A DNA stretch of 64,000 nucleotides, taken from assembly GCA_026706025.1 (NCBI GenBank), contig JAPOZO010000034.1:34637-98636 (forward strand). Direction: 5' to 3'. The position numbers and the translations under genes were made by a program. This document shows, in pieces, positions 26,720-36,188 of the stretch. Below the pieces are notes generated by a model. It was not told the DNA's origin. It saw nothing but the letters and a program-made list of their open reading frames with translations, and ran no database searches. How positions within the stretch are numbered: the first letter of the stretch is position 1; every line of letters begins with the position of its first letter. This DNA is from Candidatus Poribacteria bacterium (GTDB lineage Bacteria; Poribacteria; WGA-4E; WGA-3G).

Positions 26720-27733
26720 CTACAAACTTGGTATATTAACGGCACTATCGCGTCGCTCGTGCATATTTTTTTCCATCGCTTCAGGATAGCGGTCGGGCAG
26801 ATGTGAGACTTCGTTGAGTTTTTGGAGTGCGTCCCCCTCCAATCGCCATCCAGCTGCTCCGAGATTATCGCGCAGATGCGCAGTATGCCTTGCACCAACG
26901 ATCACTGAAGTCATTGCCGGTTGTTCCAGGACCCACCGCAGTGCGACTTGTGCGGGGCTATGTCCAAGTTCTTCAGAAATGTCAAAAAGTGTTTGCAATG
27001 TCTCATCGGCGTTGTCAGCGAAATAGCGTTGTGGATATGCCCATCCTTCCTCTGACCGAGTGCCACCTTGTGTACGTTCGCCTGGCTTGTATTTTCCAGA
27101 AAGAAATCCCCCTGCTAACGGACTCCATACGACTATGCCTAACCCTTTAAGTTCACAGAGCGGCACGATTTCTTGCTCTATATCCCGCACAACGAGACTA
27201 TATTGCGGTTGATAGCAGGCAAACCGTGCCCACTTGTGGACATCGCTGAGCCATAACGCTTCGGATAACCGCCACGCTTGGTAGTTGCTACACGCGGTGT
27301 AACGGACTTTGCCTTGTTGGATGAGATCATCCAATGCGCGAAGCATCTCCTCTAACGGTGTCTGTGTATCAACGTGGTGAATATAGTAGATGTCTACGTA
27401 ATCCATCTGGAGGCGTTTGAGGCTATCGTCGATCGCCTGCATGATATGTGCGCGGGACATCCCAGAATCATTGGGACCGGTGCCCATCGGGTTGAAAAAC
27501 TTGGTTGCGATAACGGCATCGCGTCGCCGCCCCTTGAGTGCTTTACCGAGGAGGACTTCGGATTCGCCATCGGCATAAGAATTTGCGGTATCAAAGAAGT
27601 TGACACCGGCATCCAAAGCGAGGTCTACCATTCTGTTTGACTCTGCCTCGTCAGCCCCGTGCCCAAAGGTCATGGTGCCTAAACAGATTTCTGATACTTT
27701 GAGTCCACTTTTTCCCAATCGTCTATATTCCAC
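26720..27733 (-). CDS. Aldo/keto reductase (YghZ/Gpr-like)
   Basis: 337 residues from a GTG at 27733. The ribosome site GGAGGAA spans the upstream GNAT stop codon, so translation is coupled. Aldo/keto reductase markers: YRRLGKSGLKVSEICLGTMTFG, FFDTANSYADGESE (Asp and Tyr), IATKFF (Lys) and YIHHVD (His), and the C-terminal NADP-binding SVIVGARHTAHLRDN. Length and pattern fit the potassium-channel-beta-like / YghZ group. A general carbonyl reductase role is likely; substrate unknown. Confidence 0.88.
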   Translation of the reverse strand: MEYRRLGKSGLKVSEICLGTMTFGHGADEAESNRMVDLALDAGVNFFDTANSYADGESEVLLGKALKGRRRDAVIATKFFNPMGTGPNDSGMSRAHIMQAIDDSLKRLQMDYVDIYYIHHVDTQTPLEEMLRALDDLIQQGKVRYTACSNYQAWRLSEALWLSDVHKWARFACYQPQYSLVVRDIEQEIVPLCELKGLGIVVWSPLAGGFLSGKYKPGERTQGGTRSEEGWAYPQRYFADNADETLQTLFDISEELGHSPAQVALRWVLEQPAMTSVIVGARHTAHLRDNLGAAGWRLEGDALQKLNEVSHLPDRYPEAMEKNMHERRDSAVNIPSL

Positions 27734-27735
27734 GC

Positions 27736-28227
27736 TTATTCCTCCGTCCAGTTGGCATTATCTTCTTGAAGAATCAGATACCTTTCACCGGAATCGTCCG
27801 TCCTTGATTCATGTTTCCAATCAATGAATCCCAAACTTTCATAAAGTCGCGCGGCAGCCTCATTTTTCCTATCATGGCTCGTTGCAATCCGCTCGACTTC
27901 TGGATGTAATTTCAATCTGCGTACCACTTCAACCATAGCGGCTCTGCCATATCCTCTCCTTTGAAACTTTTCGTCTATCATCAAGCGTAAGATGAAGCCG
28001 CGGGCATTGCTAAGGCCATACATTACAAATCCTACCATAGATGGATTCGCTTGGTAATGGGCATCTGCGTCATAGATGCCGCAAGGATGATATGTTGGAC
28101 TGACAGATGCCTGGGCAAGGGAGTATATATTGGGGGCGACGAATCCCTTTTGATGATTAGCTACCTTTAGGGAAATACATTCATCAAGATTCTCGGGCGT
28201 AATGGGTCTGAGGGATACTTTTGCCAT
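27736..28227 (-). CDS. GNAT-family acetyltransferase
   Basis: 163 residues. Motif A is LRLMIDEKFQRRGYGRAAM with RRGYGRA as the acetyl-CoA pyrophosphate loop, and the C-terminal LYESLGF is characteristic. It resembles spermidine/ribosomal acetyltransferases in length. AAAAAGGAAATTAA precedes ATG 28227. It overlaps the ribosome site of the downstream reductase, so the two form an operon. Confidence 0.85.
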   Translation of the reverse strand: MAKVSLRPITPENLDECISLKVANHQKGFVAPNIYSLAQASVSPTYHPCGIYDADAHYQANPSMVGFVMYGLSNARGFILRLMIDEKFQRRGYGRAAMVEVVRRLKLHPEVERIATSHDRKNEAAARLYESLGFIDWKHESRTDDSGERYLILQEDNANWTEE

Positions 28228-28255
28228 TTAATTTCCTTTTTAACGACTTTAGTTT

Positions 28256-29302
28256 CTACAGAACAGCAATGGTTTCACCTTCTGAACGGAGTCCTGCTTC
28301 ATAGACCTTCATAACTTCAAGGGCGAACTCAAGCGACCCTTGCTCCGCCGGTTTGCCTTCGAGAATGCAATCGCAGAAATATCGCATCTCTTGGTAGAAA
28401 CCTTGGACGAAAAGCCCTTTGTTTTCGAGCGTGCCGAGACTGTATTGCGGTTCCCAGACGACGGCACCACTCTCAAAACCTTCGGGGACATAACTGGTAC
28501 TACCGCTATAATTGAAAGGCATGCCGCGCTGCAGGAGTACCCGGTTATTGTTCCGAATTTCGGCATGGCATCCGTCACCAAAGAATTGATAGAGTTCAGA
28601 AGGTTGCCCGTGCCTTGCACCATCCGCGAGATGGAAGTTTCCGAGTGCGCCGCTCTCGTATTCCAAGATACACGCGCCACCACCACGCTGTCCTCGACGG
28701 ACGGTTACAGCGGAAACCTTTCCACCGACTGCCACCATCAACGATAACGGGTGGCAACCGTTTTGGAGCCAATTCGTATGCTCTTTCTCGCGCAGTACAC
28801 GTTTCCCTTCGCTCGGAATTGTCATCGGATAAACCGCTAAGAGGCTTCTCAAGGGACCGTATTCTTCCGTTGCGAAGATTTCAATAATCTTCTGTGTCGC
28901 AGGCATGAACGCTTTTTTGAATCCGACAACGACAACGTGATCCTTGCGCTGGCGAATCATTTCCCGAACTTCATCAGCAAACATTCCGGGCGGTTTTTCC
29001 AACCAGACATGCATCCCTGCGTCGAGTGCTTCGCAGGTCAATTCGGGGTGCAGGCGTGGCGGTGCGCAGAGAAAGATGGCATCCAATTGCTCGTTCCGAA
29101 ACATCTCCGCCATACTTGGATAACACGCTTTAACACCGTATTGTTCAGCAGTAATGTGGGCGCGGTCAAGGTCAAGGTCGCAAAACGCCTTCAATCGAAT
29201 AGGGAGAAATGTTAGCGTCGGTAAGATATTCCGATAGCCGTGTGAACCGACACCAACGACTGCCACATTCAACCGCTCTTCAAATTCGCGTTGATAGCTC
29301 AT
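28256..29302 (-). CDS. Gfo/Idh/MocA-family oxidoreductase
   Basis: 348 residues. N-terminal Rossmann fold with [30 protein letters not shown] and the conserved VWLEKPPG (EKP motif, catalytic Lys); the C-terminal alpha/beta domain follows. Family members oxidise or reduce sugars and inositols with NAD(P). The substrate is not evident. It is preceded by the leader AAGGTAAATTAAAAAC-ATG, nearly identical to that of the Rieske gene. Confidence 0.87.
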   Translation of the reverse strand: MSYQREFEERLNVAVVGVGSHGYRNILPTLTFLPIRLKAFCDLDLDRAHITAEQYGVKACYPSMAEMFRNEQLDAIFLCAPPRLHPELTCEALDAGMHVWLEKPPGMFADEVREMIRQRKDHVVVVGFKKAFMPATQKIIEIFATEEYGPLRSLLAVYPMTIPSEGKRVLREKEHTNWLQNGCHPLSLMVAVGGKVSAVTVRRGQRGGGACILEYESGALGNFHLADGARHGQPSELYQFFGDGCHAEIRNNNRVLLQRGMPFNYSGSTSYVPEGFESGAVVWEPQYSLGTLENKGLFVQGFYQEMRYFCDCILEGKPAEQGSLEFALEVMKVYEAGLRSEGETIAVL

Positions 29303-29303
29303 G

Positions 29304-29458
29304 TTTTTAATTTACCTTGCGGTTAAGACACAGGGGTTGCGGATTTGACATTCCTTCCGAAAAATAATGGCAACTGGGAATGTGCCACAGGCTAACAGCC
29401 TATGCTACAAAAAACTGTCCAAACTATAGTTTAATTTACCTTGTGGTCAAGACACAGG
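29304..29458. repeat. TTTAATTTACCTTG leader-type repeat and ACAGGCTAACAGCCT unit
   Basis: Two direct copies of TTTAATTTACCTTG(C/T)GGT followed by AAGACACAGG, at 29305-29333 and 29430-29458; a partial copy is at 15762-15779. Between them, at 29369-29425, is a unit containing GCCACAGGCTAACAGCCTAT and CTACAAAAAACTGTC that recurs twice in tandem at 59047-59141. Confidence 0.7.
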
Positions 29459-29460
29459 CA

Positions 29461-30939
29461 TTACGGAAGTACGTCATCAAGATAGGCATCCAAATCCCTT
29501 TTCATTTTTTGTAATTCCGTTTGGTCAATATACATCATGTGCCCAGCCTGATAGTAAGCCATCGTGATATTATCCTGCAAGGATGCATCGAGTCCGAGGT
29601 GGCTGAAGGTATATTCTGATGCTAAAAAGGGTGTTGCTAAGTCGTAATACCCGTTCGCGACAAACACTTTCAAGGCAGGATTAACAGTCATCGCCTTTCG
29701 CAAGGTATCAGCGACGTTGACGTATTCGTTCTGATGGCCGCTGTAGTCCCAAGGATGCACACGTCTGCTCAGGATCTCATAAGGGAGGTCCGACTCGAAT
29801 TCGAGTTCGCCACGCACATAATCGTTGAGAGTCGCGGTATATGCCCCTTGGACGACCGCGGAACTTGGGTCATATTCGTAATACTCGCCTGCTGAATCGC
29901 GGTCAATTCCCTTGTATCGACTATCAAAGCGACCGACTGTCTGTGCTTCATCGCGGAGCAATTCCTTGCAAAATCGACTGATGTTAATTCGCAAGTCAGT
30001 CCGCTCGATGTACTCCGGTGTAAGTCCGGTATAACTTGCGAGTTTTTTAACAATGTCGGCACGTTGTTCAGAAGGGACGTTACTGCCCTTCATGAGTGCT
30101 ACGGTATAATCACCTACGGCAAATTCTCTGACCTCGTCAATGAAAGTTTCTAATTGCGTATGGGTTTCATCCAACTTGTTATGATAAAACGCTGTCGCTG
30201 CATAAGTCGGGAGAAAGAGGATGTAGGGGAGATCGTTGCCGGGTGCGAACCGAATTGTCTGGAAGTTGAGGACGACCGAAACGAGCATGATGCCGTTAAG
30301 GTAAGTACCGTGTCGTTCCTGAAGGTAACCTGCGAGACCACCGGCCCGCGTTGTTCCATAACTTTCACCGATGAGGAACTTCGGGGATCCCCAGCGTTGA
30401 TAGCGTCCCAAATAGAGAAGGATAAAATCGCCGACGGATTCAATATCTCTTTTGAACCCGTGGAACTGCTTCGCCTCTTCCCCCGGGACGGCTCTGCTGA
30501 ACCCAGTGCTGACAGGATCGATGAAAACGAGATCGGTTTTGTCTAAGATAGAACATTCGTTATTGGTAAGCTGATAAGGTGGTTGTGGTAATTCGCCATC
30601 TTCATCGGGTTTGACGCATCTCGGTCCGAGGACTCCCAAATGTAGCCATACCGACGAAGATCCGGGACCACCGTTGAATGAGAAAGTTATAGGACGGTTG
30701 GAAGCATCTTCTACATCATCGCGCGTATAGGCCACAAAGAAAACAGCGGCTTTCGGCTTCTCACCCTCCTTGTCGATTTCTTCTTTGAGGATAAGCGTGC
30801 CTGTTGTCGCTGTGTAACGCATCTCCTCACCGTTGATTGTAACGCTGTGGTGTGTAACTGAGAGTTTATCCTCAGGTATATCGGCGTTTTTCTCTTCGTC
30901 CTTGGTTTCTTCAGATTCTTTCTTTTCTTCTTGGCTCAT
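29461..30939 (-). CDS. Serine carboxypeptidase (peptidase S10) family
   Basis: 492 residues. Substrate-binding NGGPGSSS at 89-96, the nucleophile Ser193 in GESYGTTRAGG, a catalytic Asp in VANGYYDLATPF, and the His in YQAGHMMYID near the C-terminus. So the full S10 triad is present. No signal peptide: the first 25 residues are very acidic (SQEEKKESEETKDEEKN), hinting at cytoplasmic location or an unrecognised leader. The enzyme releases C-terminal residues from peptides. GAGGAATTCA precedes ATG 30939. Confidence 0.88.
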   Translation of the reverse strand: MSQEEKKESEETKDEEKNADIPEDKLSVTHHSVTINGEEMRYTATTGTLILKEEIDKEGEKPKAAVFFVAYTRDDVEDASNRPITFSFNGGPGSSSVWLHLGVLGPRCVKPDEDGELPQPPYQLTNNECSILDKTDLVFIDPVSTGFSRAVPGEEAKQFHGFKRDIESVGDFILLYLGRYQRWGSPKFLIGESYGTTRAGGLAGYLQERHGTYLNGIMLVSVVLNFQTIRFAPGNDLPYILFLPTYAATAFYHNKLDETHTQLETFIDEVREFAVGDYTVALMKGSNVPSEQRADIVKKLASYTGLTPEYIERTDLRINISRFCKELLRDEAQTVGRFDSRYKGIDRDSAGEYYEYDPSSAVVQGAYTATLNDYVRGELEFESDLPYEILSRRVHPWDYSGHQNEYVNVADTLRKAMTVNPALKVFVANGYYDLATPFLASEYTFSHLGLDASLQDNITMAYYQAGHMMYIDQTELQKMKRDLDAYLDDVLP

Positions 30940-31049
30940 ATTGAATTCCTCACTATTTTTTCATTGGCAAGACGCTGCATAGTGCCTTATTAAATTAAAC
31001 GCATTATAGCATACTTTGCGGAAACAGGTGTGACAATTTTTTGTCTGAA

Positions 31050-31137
31050 TGCAGGTCGCATGAATCAACGGTATGAATGCCTTATGGGCATTCCCCGGGG
31101 TGAGTACACCGCAAAACCTCACCTACCGGGCCTGGGA
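31050..31137. repeat. Dispersed 80-bp repeat, copy 1
   Basis: Contains ATGAATCAACGGTATGAATG, CCTTATGGGCATTCCCCGGG and GTGAGTACACCGCAAAAC. A nearly identical copy is at 58731-58812. GAATGCC and GGCATTC form a hairpin core. It sits in the 313-base gap between the S10 gene and the next plus-strand gene, which otherwise holds only the promoter at 31205. Confidence 0.75.
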
Positions 31138-31204
31138 AAGTGGAACTCTGGAGGTCGCTCCCACAAGAAAGGGTCCGCTAATCGTTTCATACGACGCAAA
31201 GAAT

Positions 31205-31232
31205 TTGACATAATACAGAAATGTGCTAAACT
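31205..31232 (+). promoter_or_regulatory. Sigma70-type promoter
   Basis: Consensus TTGACA at 31205-31210, a 16-base spacer and TAAACT at 31227-31232, about 20 bases before ATG 31253. The expected transcript would start just ahead of the AGGAG ribosome site. Confidence 0.5.
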
Positions 31233-31252
31233 TTATACAAAGGAGATACACA

Positions 31253-32317
31253 ATGCAGAAACCGATTCGCTTAGGACTCATCGGCTGCGGTGGGATTGTG
31301 CAAATTACGCATGCCCGTGCCTACCGCGCCCTCACAGATACCGTTCAGGTCACTGCCCTCGCAGATGTTGTTCCCGAAAATCTGGAAAAGATTGGGGACA
31401 TGTTTGACGTTCCTACAGAAAACCGATACACAGACTATCGCGAGATGCTGGCACAGGCAGCACTTGATGTCGTGACGATTGCTACACCGCACTCACTTCA
31501 CGCCGAGCAAGTCATCGAAGCCGCAAGTGCAGGCGTGGCGATCATCTCGGAAAAGCCGATGGCGACAAACTTAGAAGAAGCAGACGAAATTCTGGCAGCA
31601 GTACGCCAGAACGCTGTGCCTTACACAGTGGTGCATAACTATATCTTCACCGCGGGGATGCGCGTGGCGATGACAGAACTCGACGCGTTAGGTAAACCAC
31701 ATTTCGGACGCAGTGCTGGAATGGGATTGAAGCCTACAGATTTTTCGGCGGATCATCCGACACCAGCGTTCGCGTGGCGCGCCAGTAAAGCGAAAGGTGG
31801 TGGTTGTATCATTGACACGAGTTACCACGAAATCTATTCCGTCTGTACGCTGATGCAATCCCCGGTACGCTATGTTGAGGCACGGGTGCAAACGATGCAG
31901 CTTGACATTGATGTTGATGACATCGCGATGCTGCTGTGTGAACATGAAAATGGGGGGATCACGACTGTTTCAGGCGCGTGGTGCGTGCCGGGTACGGATT
32001 CGGGTTGGTGCGAGATGCACGCTGAAAATGGCTCTCTGCGCGTCAATCATCGCCACAACGTAGCAGACGCGCTCCGTCGTTTCACGAGAGCCGAAGGCTG
32101 GCAGCAGTTGGAACTGCCTGAATTCGATGAAGCAGAACGCACGGATGCAAGTGGCCATGCCCGCTACTTTATGGAGACCTTTAATGCACTTGCTGCTGGC
32201 GGATCGGTACCTGTGAGCCCAGAGATGGCGTATCATAACCTTGCGATTATTGAAGCAGCACGTAAGGCTACGACGGAACGCCGCGCTATTGAGATTTCGC
32301 CACCAGAGGACATTTGA
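31253..32317 (+). CDS. Gfo/Idh/MocA-family oxidoreductase
   Basis: 354 residues from ATG 31253, preceded by AAAGGAGATACACA; the upstream in-frame ATG at 31223 overlaps the promoter and has no ribosome site. Rossmann segment LGLIGCGGIVQITHARAY, ATPHSLHAEQ, and the catalytic ISEKPMATN. The second domain has the H-rich ISYHE-like segment (DTSYHEIYSVC), with the Asp/His of the dehydrogenase site. Function: NAD(P)-dependent sugar or cyclitol dehydrogenase, substrate unknown. Confidence 0.87.
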   Translation: MQKPIRLGLIGCGGIVQITHARAYRALTDTVQVTALADVVPENLEKIGDMFDVPTENRYTDYREMLAQAALDVVTIATPHSLHAEQVIEAASAGVAIISEKPMATNLEEADEILAAVRQNAVPYTVVHNYIFTAGMRVAMTELDALGKPHFGRSAGMGLKPTDFSADHPTPAFAWRASKAKGGGCIIDTSYHEIYSVCTLMQSPVRYVEARVQTMQLDIDVDDIAMLLCEHENGGITTVSGAWCVPGTDSGWCEMHAENGSLRVNHRHNVADALRRFTRAEGWQQLELPEFDEAERTDASGHARYFMETFNALAAGGSVPVSPEMAYHNLAIIEAARKATTERRAIEISPPEDI

Positions 32318-32340
32318 CTTTTTCAGGTTTATGCGTTTGT

Positions 32341-32408
32341 AATAGGGTGATTGATCGCCCGTTAATTGTGGAAGGAGACGGGCAATAAATTGCCCTACTA
32401 CAAACTGG
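32341..32408. repeat. GGGCAATAAATTGCCCTACTAC repeat
   Basis: A perfect inverted repeat GGGCAATaaATTGCCC followed by TACTACAAACTGG; an adjacent half-unit reads TGATTGATCGCCCGTTAAT. Same family as 1417-1518 and 7053-7095. It lies in the short gap between two plus-strand genes. Confidence 0.7.
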
Positions 32409-32449
32409 AAATGTTTAAGTTGAACCAGCATTTTCAGAGAGGAGTTGAG

Positions 32450-32881
32450 ATGAAAAGAAGTCTGCTATTCCACGCTTTGGTTGTTTTAATGTTGATATTG
32501 AGTCTGCACATGCCGTTACAGTGCTTAGCACAGCAGAGTTCGGTAGCTCTTGATGCAAAAACGGATGCGGAATACGATGCTGAAGACGATGTGAACACGA
32601 CGTTGTGGCTTGCCGCTGGTGGTATTTTAGGGACAGCCGGGAGTTTCTTGCTCGGCTCCATTGCTATGGGTGGGGCTTATGTCTACCAGCCCGTCCCTCC
32701 CGCCGAGCGACTTCTCGGTAAATCAGCAGAATACGTCAGCTTCTACACAGATGCCTACAAAGCGCGAATCCGTAGACTTCAATTGGTTGCTGCCATAAAA
32801 GGGGCAGCTGGCGGAACGGCTGTCTTCTGCCTGTTAGGAATGCTCAACATAAAGCCGTGGTCAGACTTTGTGACCCGGTAG
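32450..32881 (+). CDS. Small predicted membrane protein
   Basis: 143 residues from ATG 32450 with AGAGAGGAG five bases upstream; the frame continues upstream through the repeat but has no ribosome site there. Signal peptide or first helix (LLFHALVVLMLILSLHMP), then an acidic segment (DAKTDAEYDAEDDVN), a glycine-rich hydrophobic segment (LWLAAGGILGTAGSFLLGSIAMGGAYVY) and a third (LQLVAAIKGAAGGTAVFCLLGML). No family recognised. It follows the Gfo gene by about 130 bases. Confidence 0.6.
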   Translation: MKRSLLFHALVVLMLILSLHMPLQCLAQQSSVALDAKTDAEYDAEDDVNTTLWLAAGGILGTAGSFLLGSIAMGGAYVYQPVPPAERLLGKSAEYVSFYTDAYKARIRRLQLVAAIKGAAGGTAVFCLLGMLNIKPWSDFVTR

Positions 32882-32890
32882 ATATTGTGA

Positions 32891-32912
32891 GGCGAGGCTC
32901 GCGAACCTCGCC
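32891..32912 (+). repeat. GGCGAGG...CCTCGCC hairpin
   Basis: Seven-bp stem (GGCGAGG / CCTCGCC) eight-base loop, 10 bases after the small membrane gene stop. Probably the same palindromic family as GGCGCGGTT units; might end the transcript. Confidence 0.5.
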
Positions 32913-32951
32913 TGCAAGAGAGTTTTTGTAAGTCTCGCCTAAATAAACACA

Positions 32952-34061
32952 CTATCGACGCAACAGATGTTGTAACGCGTTTGCGATGATATATTCTTCG
33001 CCAGCATTGAGGGTATAGGCGTTAATCACAAGCGTGTCTTTCCCGTGTGTGTTCACTTTGATACGGGGGGTGCCAGCATCCAATCCACGTGAGATCTCCG
33101 CTGCATCCTTGCCACTACAGGTAACATGCAGATTGGAAAGGGTATGACTATTTTCTTGATAACGCACTTCGCAGGATACACCCTCAAGGTTCTCAAGCCC
33201 TTGTGCGAGTGCAGCGTACCTTGCATCCTGTTCCTTTAACCGTTTATTGTGATCCGTCGATAGCCAGATGTCAATAGCGGTTACCAATCCGATAACCTCC
33301 TGTCTATCAACTTTCATCCCGCGTCCGACGGGACGGGGGCCGATGAAACCGTGCCTCCGTACAGTCTCAATTAGTTCCTTTCTGCCACAGACGAACCCTG
33401 TCGAATGCGGTGCGTTGAAATACTTGCCACCGAAACAGACAAGGTCTGCAGATTGGGCATTGCGTCTGAAGTAGTCAAGCGGATAGATTTGAGATGCTGC
33501 ATCGGCAATCAAAGGAAGGTTATGCGAATGCGCGATCTCAACCGCCTTTTTCAATGGAACGGCTTTACCTTGATTGGGTTGGATGAGATATGCGAGTGCG
33601 GCGGTGTTTTCACCGATGGCATCGTTGAGTTCGTCAGCAGTGCAACCGTTTTCGTCGCCTACGTTAATGAGTTTACTGCCCGGAATTGTAAATGCGCGAT
33701 CGTAGGAGTAGTGTTGCATCTTCTGAAAAACGATTTCGTCTTTCAGTCCAGTGGTATCTGGCAGTTGCGCACATTTATCAGGATCGCTACCCGTCATGAC
33801 AGTCGCTGATGCCAAGACGAGTGCGGTATAGCATCCGGCTGTGATGTATGCGTCTTCAACACCTAACCGCTCGGCTATGAATTGCCCAGATTTTTCGAGC
33901 AATTCTTCCATTTCGACGTAACTTTCATCTGCTTGGCGCATCGCGTCTCGGACTGCTGGAGACGGCGTGGATCCGCCCCGGACAGTCTGATTACCGGTCG
34001 CATTAATGACGGGGCGTGCGCCGAGTTTTTTGTAGACATTTCCCCAACCTGTATTCGCCAT
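32952..34061 (-). CDS. SelA-like PLP-dependent enzyme
   Basis: 369 residues. PLP fold of the L-seryl-tRNA(Sec) selenium transferase / D-glucosaminate ammonia-lyase-like family: KKLGARPVINATGNQTVRGG at the N-terminus, LPLIADAASQIYPL (Asp to PLP nitrogen) and CFGGKYFNAPHSTGF (PLP Lys). Length is too short for true SelA (about 460), so it is probably a metabolic ammonia-lyase or aldolase rather than selenocysteine synthesis. GGAGGCAATCTC precedes ATG 34061. Confidence 0.82.
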   Translation of the reverse strand: MANTGWGNVYKKLGARPVINATGNQTVRGGSTPSPAVRDAMRQADESYVEMEELLEKSGQFIAERLGVEDAYITAGCYTALVLASATVMTGSDPDKCAQLPDTTGLKDEIVFQKMQHYSYDRAFTIPGSKLINVGDENGCTADELNDAIGENTAALAYLIQPNQGKAVPLKKAVEIAHSHNLPLIADAASQIYPLDYFRRNAQSADLVCFGGKYFNAPHSTGFVCGRKELIETVRRHGFIGPRPVGRGMKVDRQEVIGLVTAIDIWLSTDHNKRLKEQDARYAALAQGLENLEGVSCEVRYQENSHTLSNLHVTCSGKDAAEISRGLDAGTPRIKVNTHGKDTLVINAYTLNAGEEYIIANALQHLLRR

Positions 34062-34078
34062 GAGATTGCCTCCTTGGG

Positions 34079-34146
34079 AATAGTTATCAGTTGTCAGTTT
34101 TCAGGTGTCAGTTATTAGCAGTCAGCCATCGGCTGTCAGCCGTCGG
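34079..34146. repeat. TCAGTT / GTCAGCC degenerate repeat
   Basis: AGTTATCAGTTGTCAGTTTT, CAGGTGTCAGTTATTAGCAG and TCAGCCATCGGCTGTCAGCC in a row. Same low-order word family as other gaps. Confidence 0.45.
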
Positions 34147-34239
34147 TAGGAACTCTCCCTTTCCAGTAACGGGTGGGAACCCTGGTTTTAAATCTCGTCA
34201 GCAAAAGAAGCTACGCAAGCTGTGTTCTATCTTTTTGGA

Positions 34240-35196
34240 TTAGAGGATCGTCAATTCATCCTCATCGCCGCTCTCCTCTAACACTGTTTCTAATTCTTGC
34301 GCGACCGCGCCGAAGGCTTCGGATTGCGGAGACTCTGGATGCCCGGCGACAATCGGCACGCCGATGTCACCTGCAGTGCAGACTTCAGCATCAAGTGGGA
34401 TCTGGCCTAAGAACGCGACACCGAATCGCTCGCTTGTATTTTTACCGCCGTCTTTCCTAAAGATTTCTGTCTTTTCGTTGCAGTGCGGACAGAGGAAATA
34501 ACTCATATTTTCAATGATGCCGAGAATGGGAACACTGAGTCGTTCAAACATGGCAACACCACGCCGGACATCGGCAAGTGCAACATCTTGAGGCGTTGTG
34601 ACAATGAGTGCGCCTGTGAGCGGAATCGCTTGCGTTAAAGAGAGTGCCACATCACCGGTACCCGGTGGTAAGTCAATGATGAGATAATCGAGTTCACCCC
34701 ATTCTACATCGCTAAGGAGTTGGCGTATAGAACTGTGTAACATCGGTCCGCGCCAGATCATCGCCTGCTCCTCTGGCACCATAAACCCGATTGACATGAG
34801 TTTAATGTTATGGCGAACGAGTGGGACAAGCTTGCGCTCCGGACTCACCTTTGGTTGTTCTTGAATGCCCATCATCGTTGGGATACTGGGACCGTAAGCG
34901 TCAGCGTCCATCAGCCCGACCGTGCCGCCTGCCTTGGCTAAGGCGATCGCGAGATTGGTCGCGACGGTAGATTTTCCAACGCCGCCCTTTCCACTGGCGA
35001 CCGCGATTTTATACTTGATATTGGGGAGTGTGATATTTTGTTGCTGGGGTTGTTGCTGTTGCGGTGGTGGCTGTTGTTGCGGTTGCCGTCCAGAAATTTG
35101 TGAACCGCTGATCACCTTCAGGTCGGGATGTCCCTTCGTTTCGGATCCTGATTGCGATTTAGGTTTTTTGTCGTCGCCTTTTTTAAGAAATCTCAT
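34240..35196 (-). CDS. mrp: Mrp/ApbC Fe-S cluster carrier ATPase
   Basis: 318 residues. Deviant Walker A SGKGGVGKS (near 70), DADAYGPSIP, the RGPMLHSSIRQL and DYLIIDLPPGTGD segments, and the cluster-binding CPHC near residue 235: all hallmarks of the Mrp/Nbp35/ApbC family that delivers [4Fe-4S] clusters. The N-terminal head is shortened and replaced by a Pro/Gln stretch (QQQPPPQQQQPQQQ), so the usual MIP18-like domain is missing. TAGGAGCATAGAT precedes ATG 35196. Confidence 0.9.
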   Translation of the reverse strand: MRFLKKGDDKKPKSQSGSETKGHPDLKVISGSQISGRQPQQQPPPQQQQPQQQNITLPNIKYKIAVASGKGGVGKSTVATNLAIALAKAGGTVGLMDADAYGPSIPTMMGIQEQPKVSPERKLVPLVRHNIKLMSIGFMVPEEQAMIWRGPMLHSSIRQLLSDVEWGELDYLIIDLPPGTGDVALSLTQAIPLTGALIVTTPQDVALADVRRGVAMFERLSVPILGIIENMSYFLCPHCNEKTEIFRKDGGKNTSERFGVAFLGQIPLDAEVCTAGDIGVPIVAGHPESPQSEAFGAVAQELETVLEESGDEDELTIL

Positions 35197-35289
35197 ATCT
35201 ATGCTCCTACAGGTTGTTTATAGTAGGATTTACGCAAATTGAGCAAATATCGGACATTTAGACGCAAAAAGCGGTGATTTCCTTATTTT

Positions 35290-35347
35290 AAACCCCCTAA
35301 ATCCGCCTTATCAGGGGGACTTTAAGAAGGAATGCGTAAGTCCTATA
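35290..35347. repeat. CCCCCTAAATCCGCCTTA palindromic repeat
   Basis: Third copy of the family at 2769-2884; continues to GACTTTAAGAAGGAATGCG and TAAGTCCTA. It sits in the 326-base gap before ThuA, which also has a TCAGTTTTCAGTC word and the promoter at 35403. Confidence 0.7.
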
Positions 35348-35402
35348 TAGAATGGGTTGTCAGTTTTCAGTCATTAAATGTTACGGCACTTTGGCAAATA
35401 GT

Positions 35403-35432
35403 TTAACATTTTTTTAGATAATTTTGTATAAT
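35403..35432 (+). promoter_or_regulatory. Candidate sigma70 promoter for the ThuA-like gene
   Basis: TTAACA at 35403-35408, an 18-base spacer and the full consensus TATAAT at 35427-35432. The leader to ATG 35523 is about 85 bases. Confidence 0.5.
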
Positions 35433-35522
35433 ACGTTGAAGAAGAACATAAGTCAACACAATTCCGATAAAACGTCCGGCAATTATGGACTTTAAAGTAC
35501 AAATAGGTCAGAAGGAGTTTTT

Positions 35523-36188
35523 ATGAATATTCTGATGTTACGACATTCCGCTGGGTTTGAACATAGCTACCTACCGGATGCAGAAGTTGCGTTGAAGCAG
35601 ATTGGTGCAGCAAACGGTTGGAACGTTACCACAACACACCGGTGCGACCGCATTAATGCTGACAATCTTGAACAACAGGATATCGTGGCGTTCGCAACGA
35701 CGGGCGATCTACCGTTTAATGACAGGCAAAAAGAGGCGTTATTGAGTTTCGTACGCAATGGAAAAGCGTTTTTTGGTATCCATAACGCGACAGATACGTG
35801 CTACGATTGGCCCGAATACGGTGAAATGCTCGGCGGCTACTTCGCTGGACATCCGTGGCACGAAGAAGTGAACGTCATTGTTGAGGATACCGACCATCCA
35901 GCAACCCGTATGTTGGGTAGTAGTTTTAAGGTTGTTGACGAAATTTATACCTTCAAAAATTGGGATCGCAACAAAACACGGGTGCTGATGCGTTTGGATA
36001 ACGATTCTATTGATGTTTCTCGCGGCAATCGCGAGGATAATGATTATGCCCTCGGTTGGTGTCATACATACGGAAAGGGACGCGTGATGTACACCGCATT
36101 GGGACACCCCGACGCACTTTGGAGCGAAAAATGGTTTCATGAACATATCATAGGATGTCTCAAATGGGCAGGTGGACTGGAAGATTAG
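35523..36188 (+). CDS. ThuA-like domain protein
   Basis: 221 residues. ThuA (trehalose utilisation) domain: FATTGDLPFNDRQKEALLSF, GKAFFGIHNATDT, EMLGGYFAGHPWHEEV and VMYTALGHPDALWSE match the family, including the conserved GIHNA and GGYF-xGHPW. The fold is related to class I glutamine amidotransferases but lacks the catalytic Cys. The role in sugar metabolism is uncertain; such proteins often occur near Gfo/Idh/MocA proteins, as here (36631). AGAAGGAG precedes ATG 35523. Confidence 0.88.
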   Translation: MNILMLRHSAGFEHSYLPDAEVALKQIGAANGWNVTTTHRCDRINADNLEQQDIVAFATTGDLPFNDRQKEALLSFVRNGKAFFGIHNATDTCYDWPEYGEMLGGYFAGHPWHEEVNVIVEDTDHPATRMLGSSFKVVDEIYTFKNWDRNKTRVLMRLDNDSIDVSRGNREDNDYALGWCHTYGKGRVMYTALGHPDALWSEKWFHEHIIGCLKWAGGLED

